The notes: generated by a model not told the origin, from the sequence alone. A stretch of DNA of 64,000 nt from Cupriavidus sp. IDO (GCF_000812465.1 NZ_JWMA01000044.1:186001-250000), one strand, 5' to 3'. Positions 43,616 through 53,312 are shown, counted from the first letter of the stretch. Numbers and translations are program-made.

Positions 43616-45277
43616 CTACGCCGTCCATTCGTCTTTCACAGTCGGCAATTCGTAGTCGCGAAACTGTTCCCTCAGCTTCACCTTCAGCAGCTTGCCGGTA
43701 GCGGTATGCGGCAGCGCATCGACGAACACCACGTCGTCCGGCACCCACCAGCGCACCACCTTGCCGGCCAGGAAATTCAGCAGCCCCGCCGCGCTGACCT
43801 CCTGGCCCGGCCGCTTCACCACGACCAGCAACGGCCGTTCCTGCCACTTGGGGTGCGGCACGCCGATCACGGCGGCTTCGGCAACGGCCGGGTGACCCAT
43901 CGTCGCGTTCTCCAGGTCAATCGACGAAATCCATTCGCCGCCAGACTTGATCACGTCCTTGGCGCGGTCCACCAGCTGCACGTAGCCTTCGGGATCGATG
44001 TTGGCCACGTCGCCGGTATCGAACCAGCCGTTGGCATCGAGCGCGTCGTGGTCCACCCTGAAGTAGCCCGATGCAATCCACGGACCGCGCACCTTCAGCC
44101 GGCCAAAGGCCTTGCCGTCGTGCGGCAGCGCGTTGCCTTCATCGTCCTCGATGCGCAGGTCCACGCCCCATAGCGCGCGGCCCTGCTTGAGCCTGATCTT
44201 GAGCTGCTCCTCCTCGCTCAGCGTTGCATGGCGCGGGAGCAGCGTGTTGATGACACCGATCGGGCTGGTCTCTGTCATGCCCCAGCCCTGCACCAGCTGC
44301 GCGCCGAACTGCTGTGCGAAGCGCCGGATCATGGCCGCGGGTGCCGCCGAGCCGCCGACGCCGGCGACGCGCAGGTCGAGCTGGCCCGGGTCGATTTCGG
44401 GATGCGCGTCGAGGTACTGGAACAGCATCAGCCACACCGTCGGCACAGCAGTGGAATACGTCACGTGTTCGTCGCGCAGCAGCCGGTACACGCTTTCGCC
44501 GTCCAGGTGCTGCGCGGGCAGGACCATCTTGGCGCCGTTCATGGTGCACGCGTAGGGCAGGCCCCATGCATTGGCATGGAACAGCGGCACGATCATCAGG
44601 ATGCAGCTCTCGGGATTCACGCCGAAGGTATCGGCCGCACTTGCCTTGAGGCTGTGCAGCACGGTCGAGCGGTGCGAATAGAGCACGCCCTTGGGATTGC
44701 CGGTGGTCCCCGAGGTGTAGCACAGCGACGATGCGGTGCGTTCGTCGAACTGCGGCCACGCGTAGTCCTCGCTGGCGTTTGCCAGCAGATCCTCGTAGCA
44801 GAGCAGGTTGGGGATGCCCAGCCCGGCGAGCGCGGCCATGTGCTCGCGGTCGGTCAGCGCAACGTAGTGGCGCACGCTAGTGAGTTGCGGCGCCAGCTTC
44901 GCAACCAGCGGAGCAAAGGTGGTGTCGAAGCACAGCACGCTGTCTTCGGCATGGTTGACGATGTAGTCGATCTGCTCCGGGAAGAGCCGTGGATTGACCG
45001 TATGCAGCACCACGCCGGCGCCCGACACGCCGAAGTACAGCTCCAGGTGCCGGTGCGTGTTCCATGCCAGCGTGCCGACGCGGTCGCCGGGCTGCACGCC
45101 CAGCGCGGCCAGCGCATTGGCGACGCGCCTGGCGCGCCGGTGCACCTGCTCATAGTTGCTGCGCACGGTGCCGCCTTCGACCGTGCGGGAGATGATCTCC
45201 TGTTGCGGGTGGTAGGCCGCGGCGTACTCGATCAGCGAAGAAATCAACAACGGACGGTCTTGCATGAGGCCCAGCAT
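43616..45277 (-). CDS. medium/long-chain acyl-CoA synthetase (AMP-binding)
   Basis: The 553-residue enzyme activates a carboxylic acid to its CoA thioester via an acyl-AMP. Motifs are [21 protein letters not shown] (P-loop), [31 protein letters not shown] and the C-terminal lysine in [14 protein letters not shown]. It resembles the AlkK/medium-chain group. ATG 45277 follows family start [16 protein letters not shown]. It sits between two crotonase genes, with the upstream crotonase ending 79 bases before it. Confidence 0.9.
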   Translation of the reverse strand: MLGLMQDRPLLISSLIEYAAAYHPQQEIISRTVEGGTVRSNYEQVHRRARRVANALAALGVQPGDRVGTLAWNTHRHLELYFGVSGAGVVLHTVNPRLFPEQIDYIVNHAEDSVLCFDTTFAPLVAKLAPQLTSVRHYVALTDREHMAALAGLGIPNLLCYEDLLANASEDYAWPQFDERTASSLCYTSGTTGNPKGVLYSHRSTVLHSLKASAADTFGVNPESCILMIVPLFHANAWGLPYACTMNGAKMVLPAQHLDGESVYRLLRDEHVTYSTAVPTVWLMLFQYLDAHPEIDPGQLDLRVAGVGGSAAPAAMIRRFAQQFGAQLVQGWGMTETSPIGVINTLLPRHATLSEEEQLKIRLKQGRALWGVDLRIEDDEGNALPHDGKAFGRLKVRGPWIASGYFRVDHDALDANGWFDTGDVANIDPEGYVQLVDRAKDVIKSGGEWISSIDLENATMGHPAVAEAAVIGVPHPKWQERPLLVVVKRPGQEVSAAGLLNFLAGKVVRWWVPDDVVFVDALPHTATGKLLKVKLREQFRDYELPTVKDEWTA

Positions 45278-45355
45278 GATGCGTCTCCCTTGTTTGTTGT
45301 TCCTGAATGCTCCGGTGCATGCGCACCGGATTTGCTGCATACGGCACGACAGGGC

Positions 45356-46141
45356 TTAGCGGCCCCTGAATTGCGGCTTGCGCTTCTCCACGAACGCGGC
45401 AACGCCCTCGCGGAAATCCTCGCTGCGGCACGCCTTCGACTGCAGCGTCGCTTCCACCTCGAGCTGGGCCGGCAGGTCATTGTCGAAGGTCGCGTTGAGC
45501 GCTTCCTTGATCATGCCGTAGGCGGCGGTGGGCATGGTCGCCAGGTGATGGGCAAGCTTGCCGGCTTCGCTCATCAGCGCGTCATCCGCGTGGACCTTCC
45601 ACACCAGTCCGATGCGCTGCGCTTCCTCGGCATCGAGCTTCTCGGCCAGGATGGCCAGCGCGCGCGCGCGCATTTCGCCTGCATAGCGCGGGACGAAGTA
45701 GGTGCTGCCGGCATCGGGAACAAGGCCGATCTTCGAGAAGGCCTGCAGGAAAGTAGCCGATCGGGCGGCCAGCACGACATCGCCGGCCAGCGCGAAGCTC
45801 ATGCCAGCACCGGCGGCAACGCCGTTGACCGCGGTGATGACCGGCTTGGGCATCGCGCGCAGCGCCAGGATGATCGGGTGATAGCGCTCGCGCAGCAACG
45901 TGCCCGAGTCGGAAAGCCCGCCATTGCCAGTCTGGCGCGCGGCCAGGTCCGCGCCCGAGGAGAAGCCGCGGCCGGCGCCGGTGAGCACCGCGGCACGCAC
46001 GGCGTCATCCTGCGCTGCGCGCTCGACGGCGGCGCGCAATTCGCTCAGGAGCTCGGCGTTGAGCGCGTTGAGCACCTCGGGCCGGTTCAGGGTGATGGTC
46101 GCGACGCCTTCGCTGGCGTGGTAGAGCACGGGTGATGTCAT
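45356..46141 (-). CDS. enoyl-CoA hydratase/isomerase (PaaG-like)
   Basis: The 261-residue crotonase has GRGFSSGADLAARQ and AAGAGMSFALAGDVVLAAR, and the aspartate in GLVPDAGSTYFVPR in place of the usual glutamate, the pattern seen in PaaG and other isomerase/ring-cleavage-type crotonases. Start ATG 46141. It is part of a minus-strand fatty-acid or aromatic acyl-CoA cluster with a reductase upstream and a ligase downstream. Confidence 0.88.
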   Translation of the reverse strand: MTSPVLYHASEGVATITLNRPEVLNALNAELLSELRAAVERAAQDDAVRAAVLTGAGRGFSSGADLAARQTGNGGLSDSGTLLRERYHPIILALRAMPKPVITAVNGVAAGAGMSFALAGDVVLAARSATFLQAFSKIGLVPDAGSTYFVPRYAGEMRARALAILAEKLDAEEAQRIGLVWKVHADDALMSEAGKLAHHLATMPTAAYGMIKEALNATFDNDLPAQLEVEATLQSKACRSEDFREGVAAFVEKRKPQFRGR

Positions 46142-46188
46142 GGTCAGGTCTCCGTCAAGGGTCGGTTTGTTGAGTCGTATGGGAGGGA

Positions 46189-46989
46189 TCAGGTGGTCTT
46201 CAGCGCGTTGGCCGAGGCGTCGCCCAGCTTGCTGCCGCCGTCGCAGTCGAGAATGGTGCCAGTGATGTAGCGCGCGTTGTCGGAGCACAGGAAGAGGGCC
46301 GAGTCGGCGATGTCGTCCTTGGTGCCGTAGTCGCGCAGCGCCAGGCGTGCCTTGTAGCGCGCCTCCACCTCGGGGGTGGGGGCCAGGCGGGCCATGCCTT
46401 CGGTGTCGGCGATCGGACCGGGCGAGATGCCATTGACGCGCACGCCAGCCGGCCCCCATTCCATCGCCAGGCACTTGATGAGCATGTTGATACCGGCCTT
46501 GGCCGCGCAGGCATGGGCCTGGAACATCATCGCGTTGACGGCCTGCGGCGCGGTAATCGCGATCAGCGACGCGCCCGGCGTGTTCAGGTGATCGAACGAT
46601 GCGCGGAACACGTTGAAGGTGCCGATCAGGTCGATGTCGACGACTGTCTTGAAGCCGTTGGCCGACATGCCCACCACCGGCGCCAGGAAGTTACCGGCGG
46701 CGCCGGAGATGACGACGTCGAGCGGGCCCAGCGTATCGTGCGCCTGGCGGATGGCGGCCTCGACGGCAGCGTAATCGCGCACGTCGGCGGCGATGCCGAT
46801 GGCGGTGCCGCCGGCGCCGGTGATGGTGGCCGCCGCAGCGGCGATGCGCTCGGGGGTGCGGCTGATCAGCGCCAGCTTCGCGCCGGCGCGGGCAAAGCCC
46901 TGCGCAATGCCAAGATTGATGCCGGACGAAGCACCGGCGATGAACACGTTCTTGCCGGCAAGCGCATCGGCGCGGAAAGCACTGGACAT
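46189..46989 (-). CDS. SDR family 2,4-dienoyl-CoA reductase-like (DECR2 type)
   Basis: The 266-residue short-chain dehydrogenase has the cofactor motif VFIAGASSGINLGIAQGFA and the NNAG-like VVISGAAGNF. The usual SDR YxxxK is replaced by HACAAK (MFQAHACAAKAGINML), as in peroxisomal 2,4-dienoyl-CoA reductases, which use another mechanism. It would help degrade unsaturated acyl-CoAs. First gene of the SDR-crotonase-ligase-crotonase unit, 47 bases upstream of the PaaG-like gene. Confidence 0.85.
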   Translation of the reverse strand: MSSAFRADALAGKNVFIAGASSGINLGIAQGFARAGAKLALISRTPERIAAAAATITGAGGTAIGIAADVRDYAAVEAAIRQAHDTLGPLDVVISGAAGNFLAPVVGMSANGFKTVVDIDLIGTFNVFRASFDHLNTPGASLIAITAPQAVNAMMFQAHACAAKAGINMLIKCLAMEWGPAGVRVNGISPGPIADTEGMARLAPTPEVEARYKARLALRDYGTKDDIADSALFLCSDNARYITGTILDCDGGSKLGDASANALKTT

Positions 46990-47382
46990 GGGATACCTCT
47001 CGGGGTCGGTGAATGCGAAGCAGCCGCGCCTGCCGGGCAGGGCGCGACAGTCAGGATCTGGAACGGCGGAATCGGGAGCGAGCGGCTACGCAGTTGCAGC
47101 GCGATGGCGTGCAGGCGTCTTTGCGGGTGGCCGCGCTGGCAGGGCGGGAAAGTGCATGTTGTCTCCAGTCCGTTGTCTTTTCTGGTGCTCGCGCGCGCTG
47201 CGCGGCGGGCCTCTGGCTCGGGCCTCCGCCATGCTACTCCGAAGCCGGGATTCGATCACCTGCAGGCGGGGCAATGGCGGCCGGCTGACCAGGAAACAAT
47301 GACGGGGCCTGGCGCGGAGGCTGCCCCAATAAATGAAAGGTTCGCCGCCGGATCGCGGGACTGGGTTCTTGGATGCTCTGCT

Positions 47383-47910
47383 GTTTCGCCGGCGTAGCCG
47401 GCGACTCCCTTTTTGACTGCGCCAAAAAGGAAGCAAAAAGCGCTTTCTTGCCCGCCGGGCGGGAGTCTTATCGTAGTGAGCTACGGTTTTTGTACGGGTA
47501 TTTGCTTCAGCGCATAGCTGGACTGCCTGCCGCGCAGATCGCCAAGGGCAACGCCGGGAACAGCGCTGTCCTCCCGACCTCGTGAGAGCGGAGTGGCTCA
47601 GTGATCGAACGGCGTGCCTGCGGCAAGAGGTTCTGGATCACGACGGTGGTGCGCGATGTCGCTGCGCAGACGGACGGACCTCAAGCCGCGTACCACTCCC
47701 CTCTCACGAGGTCGGGAGGACGGCCTATCAATGCCTCGCGCCGTCTCGTCCCAACGCGGCAGGCATCGTAGCTATGCCCTGAAGCGTATACCCGTACCGT
47801 ACAAAAACGCAGGCAGACTACGATAAGACTCCCGCCCGGCGGGCAAGCAGGCGCTCTTTGGTTACTTTCTGGCGGCCCGTCAGAAAGTAACTCGCCCGGC
47901 AGGGCGAAAC
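47383..47910. repeat. 528-bp imperfect palindrome with arm hairpins
   Basis: The left and right halves are inverted copies around a centre near 47645. Exact matching segments include 31 bases at 47447-47477 and 47817-47847 and 20 bases at 47569-47588 and 47701-47720, with GTTTCGCC/GGCGAAAC at the outer edges. Each arm carries its own hairpin at the same place, with different sequence (CCTTTTTG/CAAAAAGG at 47408-47430, and GTTACTTTCTG/CAGAAAGTAAC at 47861-47891). No transposase is encoded within. Confidence 0.8.
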
Positions 47911-48013
47911 GGGGCCGTCGACCTACGACAGCGCCAAACCGCAGCCACCAACCTGAGGCGCACCAGCAGCGGCCCCTCCAATACCCCAACCCCACAAATC
48001 GGCGAATAACCAA

Positions 48014-48047
48014 AAGAAGAGCCCGCACACCATTGCAGTGTGCGGGC
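48014..48047 (-). terminator. intrinsic terminator after the GntR-type gene
   Basis: GCCCGCACAC / GTGTGCGGGC is a perfect 10-bp stem with a 7-base loop. On the minus strand it is followed by TCTTCTTTTGG. It lies 119 bases beyond the regulator stop. Confidence 0.7.
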
Positions 48048-48165
48048 GGCCGTCCGGGAGAGGAACCTCGGAGGCAGAGTGCTCATGAAGTGCGCCCCCG
48101 CGTCTTCATGGCGGGGTCGATATTGCGCCGGAGCGTCAGTGTCTGCTTTGACTCATATCAAGCGC

Positions 48166-48858
48166 TCACGCCAGCAGCGCGGTGACCAGGTCCTTGCCGC
48201 GGGAGGCTGGCGGGCTTTCCTCGAAATGCAGCGCGGCTTCGACGTGGCTCAGGTGGTCCACCATCAGCGTCACGGCGCGTTCGACATCGCCGGCACGGGC
48301 CGCTTCGATGAATTCGCGGTGCTCGTCGGAGGAGCACGCCGCATCGCGGCGGGACTGGTAGAGCATGGTGATGACCGCGCTGCGCGCCGACAGCTCGCGC
48401 ATCATCTCGGTCAGCACGCCGTTGCCGACCACCTCGGCCAGCACGATATGGAAGTCACCCAGTAGGCGCGTGCGCACCTGGGCATCGACGCCGCCCAGGG
48501 CCTTGCGCTCGGAAGACAGATGCTTGTCGATGCGCTTGTAGTCGGCCGCCGTGGCCCTGGCGACGAACTCGCGCGCCAGGGCCGCTTCCAGGATGCGGCG
48601 CACGGCGAAGACTTCACGCGCCTCTTCCGCGCTGGGCTTGGCGACGAAGGCGCCCTTGTCCGGCACGATCTGGATGACCTTGTCCTTGGACAGCATCAGC
48701 AGCGCGGCGCGCACTTTGGTGCGGCTGACGCGATAGACGCTGGCCAGCGCCTCCTCCCGCAGCTTGGTGCCGGGAGGCAGGCGGTGCGAAACGATTGCCG
48801 CGACGATGTCTTCGGCGATCGCTTCGGCGGTCATGTCAGGATCGATATGCTCGGGCAT
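48166..48858 (-). CDS. GntR-family regulator, FCD subgroup
   Basis: The 230-residue protein has an N-terminal winged HTH (LREEALASVYRVSRTKVRAALLMLSKDKVIQIVPDKGAF) and a C-terminal FCD domain with HREFIEAARAGDVERAVTLMVDHLSHVE, where histidines bind a metal and an organic acid. The start at 48858 gives MPEHIDPDMTAEAI. It is just downstream of dctA on the same strand and probably controls dctA and the divergent hydrolase genes. Confidence 0.88.
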   Translation of the reverse strand: MPEHIDPDMTAEAIAEDIVAAIVSHRLPPGTKLREEALASVYRVSRTKVRAALLMLSKDKVIQIVPDKGAFVAKPSAEEAREVFAVRRILEAALAREFVARATAADYKRIDKHLSSERKALGGVDAQVRTRLLGDFHIVLAEVVGNGVLTEMMRELSARSAVITMLYQSRRDAACSSDEHREFIEAARAGDVERAVTLMVDHLSHVEAALHFEESPPASRGKDLVTALLA

Positions 48859-48905
48859 GGCAGCGCACTTGCGCAGAGGCTGCGCGGTAGGGGAGATGCC
48901 GAATT

Positions 48906-50309
48906 CTAGCGTCCCGCGACCGGGCCGGGCAGCGTTGCCGGCGAAATAGCCGTTTCGCTGTCGGCAGCCATGGCCGCCAGGCCTTCATCCAGGTCGGTGG
49001 CCGCCAGCGTGCCGTTCAGCACGTTGTGGGCACGCTCCCGGTCGATGTCTTTTTCCCAGGCCGCCACCACCACAGTCGCCACGCAGTTGCCGATCAGGTT
49101 GCCCAGCGCGCGCGCGATGCCGATGAACCAGTCCACCGACAGCACCAGCACCAGCCCGATGGCGGGAATGGCCGGGTGCGCCGACAGCGTAGCCGCCAGG
49201 ATCACGATGGCTGAACCGGGAATGCCGTGCGCGCCCTTGGACGTGACCAGCGCCACCGCCAGGATGCCGAGCAGGTCCGGCAGCGACAGCGGGGTGTTGG
49301 TTGCCTGGGCGATGAACACGGCCGCCAGCGTCAGGTAGATCGAGAAGGCGTCAAGGTTGAACGAGTAGCCGGTCGGGATCACTAGGCCCACTACGGACTT
49401 CTTGATGCCCATGAACTCGAGCTTCTTCATCACCTGCGGCAGCACGCTGTCGGAAGAGGCCGTGCCCAGCACCACCAGCAGCTCCGCGCGCAGGTAGCGG
49501 ATCAGCTTGATCACCGAAAAGCCGCACACCCGCATGATGGTGCCAAGCACCACCAGCACGAACAGGGTCACCGCGCCATAGAACAGCACGACCAGGAAGC
49601 CGAGCTGCTTGAGCGAGCCGATCCCGTACTTACCCACCGTGAACGCCACCGCGCCCAGCACGCCGATCGGCGCCAGCTTGATGATGAAGCCCATCATCTT
49701 GAACATGGTGTGCGAGAAGTTGTCGATCAGCCTGACCAGCGGCTGTGCCGGCTCACCCACCAGCGACAGCGCGCAGCCGAACAGGACCGAGACCAGCAAC
49801 ACCTGGAGCACGTCGCCGCTGGCGAATGCGCCCATGATCGTGTTGGGGATCAGCTTGAGCAGGAAGTCGGCCGTGCCCGAACTCTTCACCTTGGTGGCAT
49901 TCTCGATATAGCCGGCGATGGCCGAGGCATCGAGCGAGCGCGGATCCACATTCATGCCGGTACCCGGATGAAACACGTACGCGAGCAGGATGCCCAGCGC
50001 CAGCGCGATGGTGGTGACGATCTCGAAGTACACCACCGCCTTGAGGCCCACGCGGCCGACCTTCTTCAGCTCGCCAGCGCCACAGATGCCGGCAACCACC
50101 ACGCAGAAGACGATGGGGCCGATCAGCATCTTGACCAGCTTGATGAAGGCGTCGCCCAGCGGCTTGAGCTTGGCGGCAAATTCGGGGAAGAACAGGCCAA
50201 GTAGCGTGCCAATCACCAGGGCGATCAGCACCTGACCGAACAGGGAGCGGGTGAAGCGGGTGTGCAGGCGAGCGCCGGGGCGGGGCTGCGAGGGAACTGC
50301 GTGCTGCAT
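48906..50309 (-). CDS. dctA: C4-dicarboxylate:cation symporter DctA-like
   Basis: The 467-residue glutamate/aspartate:cation symporter family protein has eight-helix-type hydrophobic text and the family motifs LGTASSDSVLPQVMKKLE and GYSFNLDAFSIYLTLAAVFIAQ. It would import dicarboxylates or related amino acids with protons or sodium. ATG 50309 matches the family start. The two M20 hydrolase genes lie divergently and may release or process the transported substrate. Confidence 0.9.
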   Translation of the reverse strand: MQHAVPSQPRPGARLHTRFTRSLFGQVLIALVIGTLLGLFFPEFAAKLKPLGDAFIKLVKMLIGPIVFCVVVAGICGAGELKKVGRVGLKAVVYFEIVTTIALALGILLAYVFHPGTGMNVDPRSLDASAIAGYIENATKVKSSGTADFLLKLIPNTIMGAFASGDVLQVLLVSVLFGCALSLVGEPAQPLVRLIDNFSHTMFKMMGFIIKLAPIGVLGAVAFTVGKYGIGSLKQLGFLVVLFYGAVTLFVLVVLGTIMRVCGFSVIKLIRYLRAELLVVLGTASSDSVLPQVMKKLEFMGIKKSVVGLVIPTGYSFNLDAFSIYLTLAAVFIAQATNTPLSLPDLLGILAVALVTSKGAHGIPGSAIVILAATLSAHPAIPAIGLVLVLSVDWFIGIARALGNLIGNCVATVVVAAWEKDIDRERAHNVLNGTLAATDLDEGLAAMAADSETAISPATLPGPVAGR

Positions 50310-50696
50310 TGTTGTCTCCGTGCCGGGCAGGTCCAGACTGTCTGGCAAGCCCGATTTGATTCAGGAATTACCGGCGGGGCCCCATGTTCTCTACTGGCTG
50401 TGGGCTGCCGGCCTGACGCTCAGTGCGCGGCCTCCGGTCGGAAGCACGCCGCTTCGCGGAGAGCCCCCCTGTTGGGACGGAATCCACGCAATCCGCTGTC
50501 CGGACCGGATTGTCCGAGGCAGATTGTCTGTACGTGGAAGCGAATATAGTGCATATCATTTTTGTATGCAATTTTTGAATTCACTGTGCTAACATGAATC
50601 GCACAGAATAGAGCTTCGGCCCCGGGTTATCCCGCACTGGCAAGGACCGCCAGCAGTGCCGCCGTCGCATTCACGCACTTCCAGCAGGAGACACGC
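50310..50696. other. divergent regulatory region between dctA and the M20 hydrolases
   Basis: These 387 bases hold no supported gene. At 50562-50571 TTGTATGCAA differs at one base from TTGTATACAA, a site type known for FCD-class GntR regulators. It lies in an AT-rich run upstream of the first hydrolase. The rest is G/C-rich with no recognised element. Confidence 0.5.
50562..50571. promoter_or_regulatory. candidate FCD-type GntR operator
   Basis: TTGTATGCAA is one base off a perfect TTGTATACAA palindrome. It is upstream of the hydrolase gene in the divergent region and near the FCD regulator gene. It is a candidate only. Confidence 0.4.
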
Positions 50697-51950
50697 ATGG
50701 CAGCAAACTTGTCGCCGTCCGCAGAGGCAGGCACGCGCATCATGGGCTGGGCCGACGCCCTGGCCGTCCATACTGAGCAGCCCGGCATGCTCACCCGTAC
50801 CTACCTGACCGAGGCTCATCATGGCGCCGCCGCGTTGCTGGCCGAATGGATGCAGCAGGCCGGGATGACGGTACGGCGCGATGCCGCCGGCAACGTGATC
50901 GGCCGCTACGAAGGCACCTCGCCCGACGCGCCCGCGCTGCTGACTGGCTCGCACTTCGACACCGTGCGCGATGGCGGCCGCTATGACGGCAACCTCGGCG
51001 TGATCCTGCCGATTGCCTGCGTGGCGGAGTGGAACCGCCAGGGCAAGCGCTTCCCGTTTGCGATCGAGGTGGTCGGCTTCGCGGAAGAAGAGGGTGTGCG
51101 CTTCAAGGCCACGCTGCTGGGCAGCCGCGCCATCGCCGGCACCTTCGACACCAATGTGCTCGACAACGTCGACGACTCCGGCAAGACCATGCGCGAAGTG
51201 ATGCGCGAGGCCGGCTTCGACGCCGCCGCCTTGCCCGCTGCCAAACATGACCGCAGCAAGGTGCTGGCCTTTGTCGAAGTCCATATCGAGCAAGGCCCGG
51301 TCCTGCTCAATGAAAACCTGCCGGTCGGCGTGGTGACAGCCATCTCGGGCGCCACCCGCTTTATCGTTGAACTCGAAGGCCTGGCCGGCCATGCCGGCAC
51401 GGTGCCGATGGACATGCGCCGCGATGCCGCCATGGCCGGCGCCGAGATCGGCCTGTATATCGAGAAGCGCTGCGGCGGCAAGCCGGGCCTGGTCGGCACC
51501 GTCGGCCAGTTCAACGTGCCCAATGGCGCTGCCAACGTGGTGCCGGGCCGGGCCGTGTTCTCCATCGATATCCGCGCCGGCATCGATGCCGAGCGCGAGG
51601 CCGCCGTCAATGACGTGCTGGCCGAGATCGAGCGCGTCTGCGCGCGCCGCAATGTGCGCCCGCAGATCCGCAAGACCCACGAGGCAACGAGCGTCCCCTG
51701 CGCCCCGTGGCTGCAAGAGCAATGGGCCGCCGCCATCGCCCGCCAGGGCGTGCCGGTGCGCCACCTGCCCTCCGGCGCCGGGCACGACGCCATGGCCATT
51801 GCCGCGATCGCCGACGTCGCCATGCTGTTTGTGCGATGCGGCAATGGCGGCATCAGCCACCATCCCACCGAAACCATGACCGCCGGGGACGCCGCCCTGT
51901 CCGCCAGCGTGTTCAGCGATTTCGTCGAGCACTTCCGGCTGCAGCAGTAA
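50697..51950 (+). CDS. M20-type Zn-dependent amidohydrolase (allantoate/N-carbamoyl-amino-acid hydrolase)
   Basis: The 417-residue protein has LLTGSHFDTVRDGGRYDGNLGV, VGFAEEEGVRFKATLLGS, VHIEQGPVLLNE and GLAGHAGTVPMDMRRDA, plus GAGHDAMAIAAIADVAM. This is the AllC/AmaB/HyuC group, which hydrolyses allantoate, ureidoglycine or N-carbamoyl amino acids with two metal ions. ATG 50697 has AGGAG seven bases upstream. The substrate is not set by sequence; context with a DctA-like carrier suggests an N-carbamoyl or acylated amino acid. Confidence 0.88.
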   Translation: MAANLSPSAEAGTRIMGWADALAVHTEQPGMLTRTYLTEAHHGAAALLAEWMQQAGMTVRRDAAGNVIGRYEGTSPDAPALLTGSHFDTVRDGGRYDGNLGVILPIACVAEWNRQGKRFPFAIEVVGFAEEEGVRFKATLLGSRAIAGTFDTNVLDNVDDSGKTMREVMREAGFDAAALPAAKHDRSKVLAFVEVHIEQGPVLLNENLPVGVVTAISGATRFIVELEGLAGHAGTVPMDMRRDAAMAGAEIGLYIEKRCGGKPGLVGTVGQFNVPNGAANVVPGRAVFSIDIRAGIDAEREAAVNDVLAEIERVCARRNVRPQIRKTHEATSVPCAPWLQEQWAAAIARQGVPVRHLPSGAGHDAMAIAAIADVAMLFVRCGNGGISHHPTETMTAGDAALSASVFSDFVEHFRLQQ

Positions 51951-52006
51951 GCCGCGCACCGCCGGAACCCCACCCGAACCCTCCTGAGTAGTTACGAGAA
52001 CAATTC

Positions 52007-53275
52007 ATGACCGCACGAGACAACATGAACCCCATCGAAACCACGCTGACCCAGTTCATCGACCAGCACCGCCCGCAACAGGAAGCCTTCCTGGCTGAAC
52101 TGGTCAAGGTGCCGTCGGACAATCCCGCAGGCGACTGCGATGCTCACGGCAAGCGCGCCAGGGAACTGCTCGAAGGTCTGGGCTTCGCGGTGGAAGCGCA
52201 CAAGGTGCCTGACGCGCAAGTGAAGGCAGCCGGCATGGTCAGCGCCACCAACCTGGTGGTGCGCAAGCAATTCGGCACGGGCGGTCCGACCATCGCCATG
52301 AACGCCCACGGCGACGTGGTGCCTCCGGGCCTGGGCTGGACCAAGGACCCGTACGGCGGCGAGATTGCCGACAGCGAGCACGGCCCGGTCATGTACGGCC
52401 GCGGCGTGGCGGTATCCAAGTCGGACTTCGCTACCTACACCTACGCCGTGCTGGCATTGATGGAAGCCGAAAAGCAGGGCGCCAGGATCAACGGCGCAGT
52501 GGAACTGCAGTTCACCTATGACGAGGAAACCGGCGGCGACATCGGTCCCAAGTTCCTGCTCGACAACAACCTGAGCAAGGCCGACTACGCCATCTCGGCC
52601 GGCTTCTCGTACGGCATCACGTCCTCGCACAACGGCTGCTTGCACGTTGAAGTCACCGTCAAGGGCAAGCAGGGCCACGCCGCCATGCCGCACACCGGCG
52701 TGGACGCCATCGAGGCCGCCACCCACATCCTGCAAGCCATCTACGGCCTGCGTGCCGAGCTGGCCACGCGCAAGTCGAAGGTGCCTGGCATCGACACCGC
52801 CACGCTGAACGTCGGCCTGATCAAGGGCGGCATCAATACCAATGTGGTGCCGGACCTGGTGACCTTCCGCGTCGACCGCCGCATGATCCCCGAGGAAATC
52901 GGCTTTGATGCCGAAGGCGAGATCCGCGCCGTGGTCGAGAAGGCCGCCAAGGACCGCCCGGGCATCGAAGTGAAGGTCGAGCGCATCATCCTGGCCGAGC
53001 CGCTGTCGGAACTGCCGGGCGTGGAAAAGCTGATCGGCGCACTCAAGACCCGTGCTGAGTCGGTGTTCGGCGTGGAGGTCCCGGTGCAGGGCGTGCCGCT
53101 GTACACGGACGCCCGCCACTACACCAAGCGCGGCATCCCGACCGTGCTGTACGGCGCCGGCCCGCGCACGCTGATGGAAGCCCGCGGCCACAACTCGGAC
53201 GAGAACCTGCGCCTGAACGACCTGAACCGCGCAACCAAGGTGGTGGCGCTGGCGCTGTCGGATCTGATGAAGTAA
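52007..53275 (+). CDS. M20-family metallopeptidase (ArgE/DapE/dipeptidase type)
   Basis: The 422-residue protein has AMNAHGDVVPPGLGWTKDPYGG with the metal His/Asp, TYDEETGGDIGPKFLL with the catalytic glutamate, and KGKQGHAAMPHTGVDAIEA. It would cleave N-acylated or peptidyl amino acids. It lies 56 bases after the AllC-like gene on the same strand and likely forms an operon with it. Start ATG 52007; an internal ATG at 52025 is a possible alternative. Confidence 0.85.
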   Translation: MTARDNMNPIETTLTQFIDQHRPQQEAFLAELVKVPSDNPAGDCDAHGKRARELLEGLGFAVEAHKVPDAQVKAAGMVSATNLVVRKQFGTGGPTIAMNAHGDVVPPGLGWTKDPYGGEIADSEHGPVMYGRGVAVSKSDFATYTYAVLALMEAEKQGARINGAVELQFTYDEETGGDIGPKFLLDNNLSKADYAISAGFSYGITSSHNGCLHVEVTVKGKQGHAAMPHTGVDAIEAATHILQAIYGLRAELATRKSKVPGIDTATLNVGLIKGGINTNVVPDLVTFRVDRRMIPEEIGFDAEGEIRAVVEKAAKDRPGIEVKVERIILAEPLSELPGVEKLIGALKTRAESVFGVEVPVQGVPLYTDARHYTKRGIPTVLYGAGPRTLMEARGHNSDENLRLNDLNRATKVVALALSDLMK

Positions 53276-53312
53276 CGACGGGCCGCCGGGAAGCGGCGCT
53301 GGAAATGAGAGA

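Larger units (their letters stand above)
46990..48165. other. 1.2 kb gene-free stretch with a large palindrome
   Basis: No frame here matches a protein or has good start signals. It holds the SDR gene promoter at its left end, the large imperfect palindrome at 47383-47910 and a terminator-like hairpin at 48014-48047 beside the GntR-type gene. It is the largest gene-free stretch in the window. Confidence 0.7.

Noticed and set aside
47383..47910. The palindrome as a transposon with terminal inverted repeats
   Set aside because: No transposase or remnant lies within, and symmetry runs through most of the element, not only at its ends.
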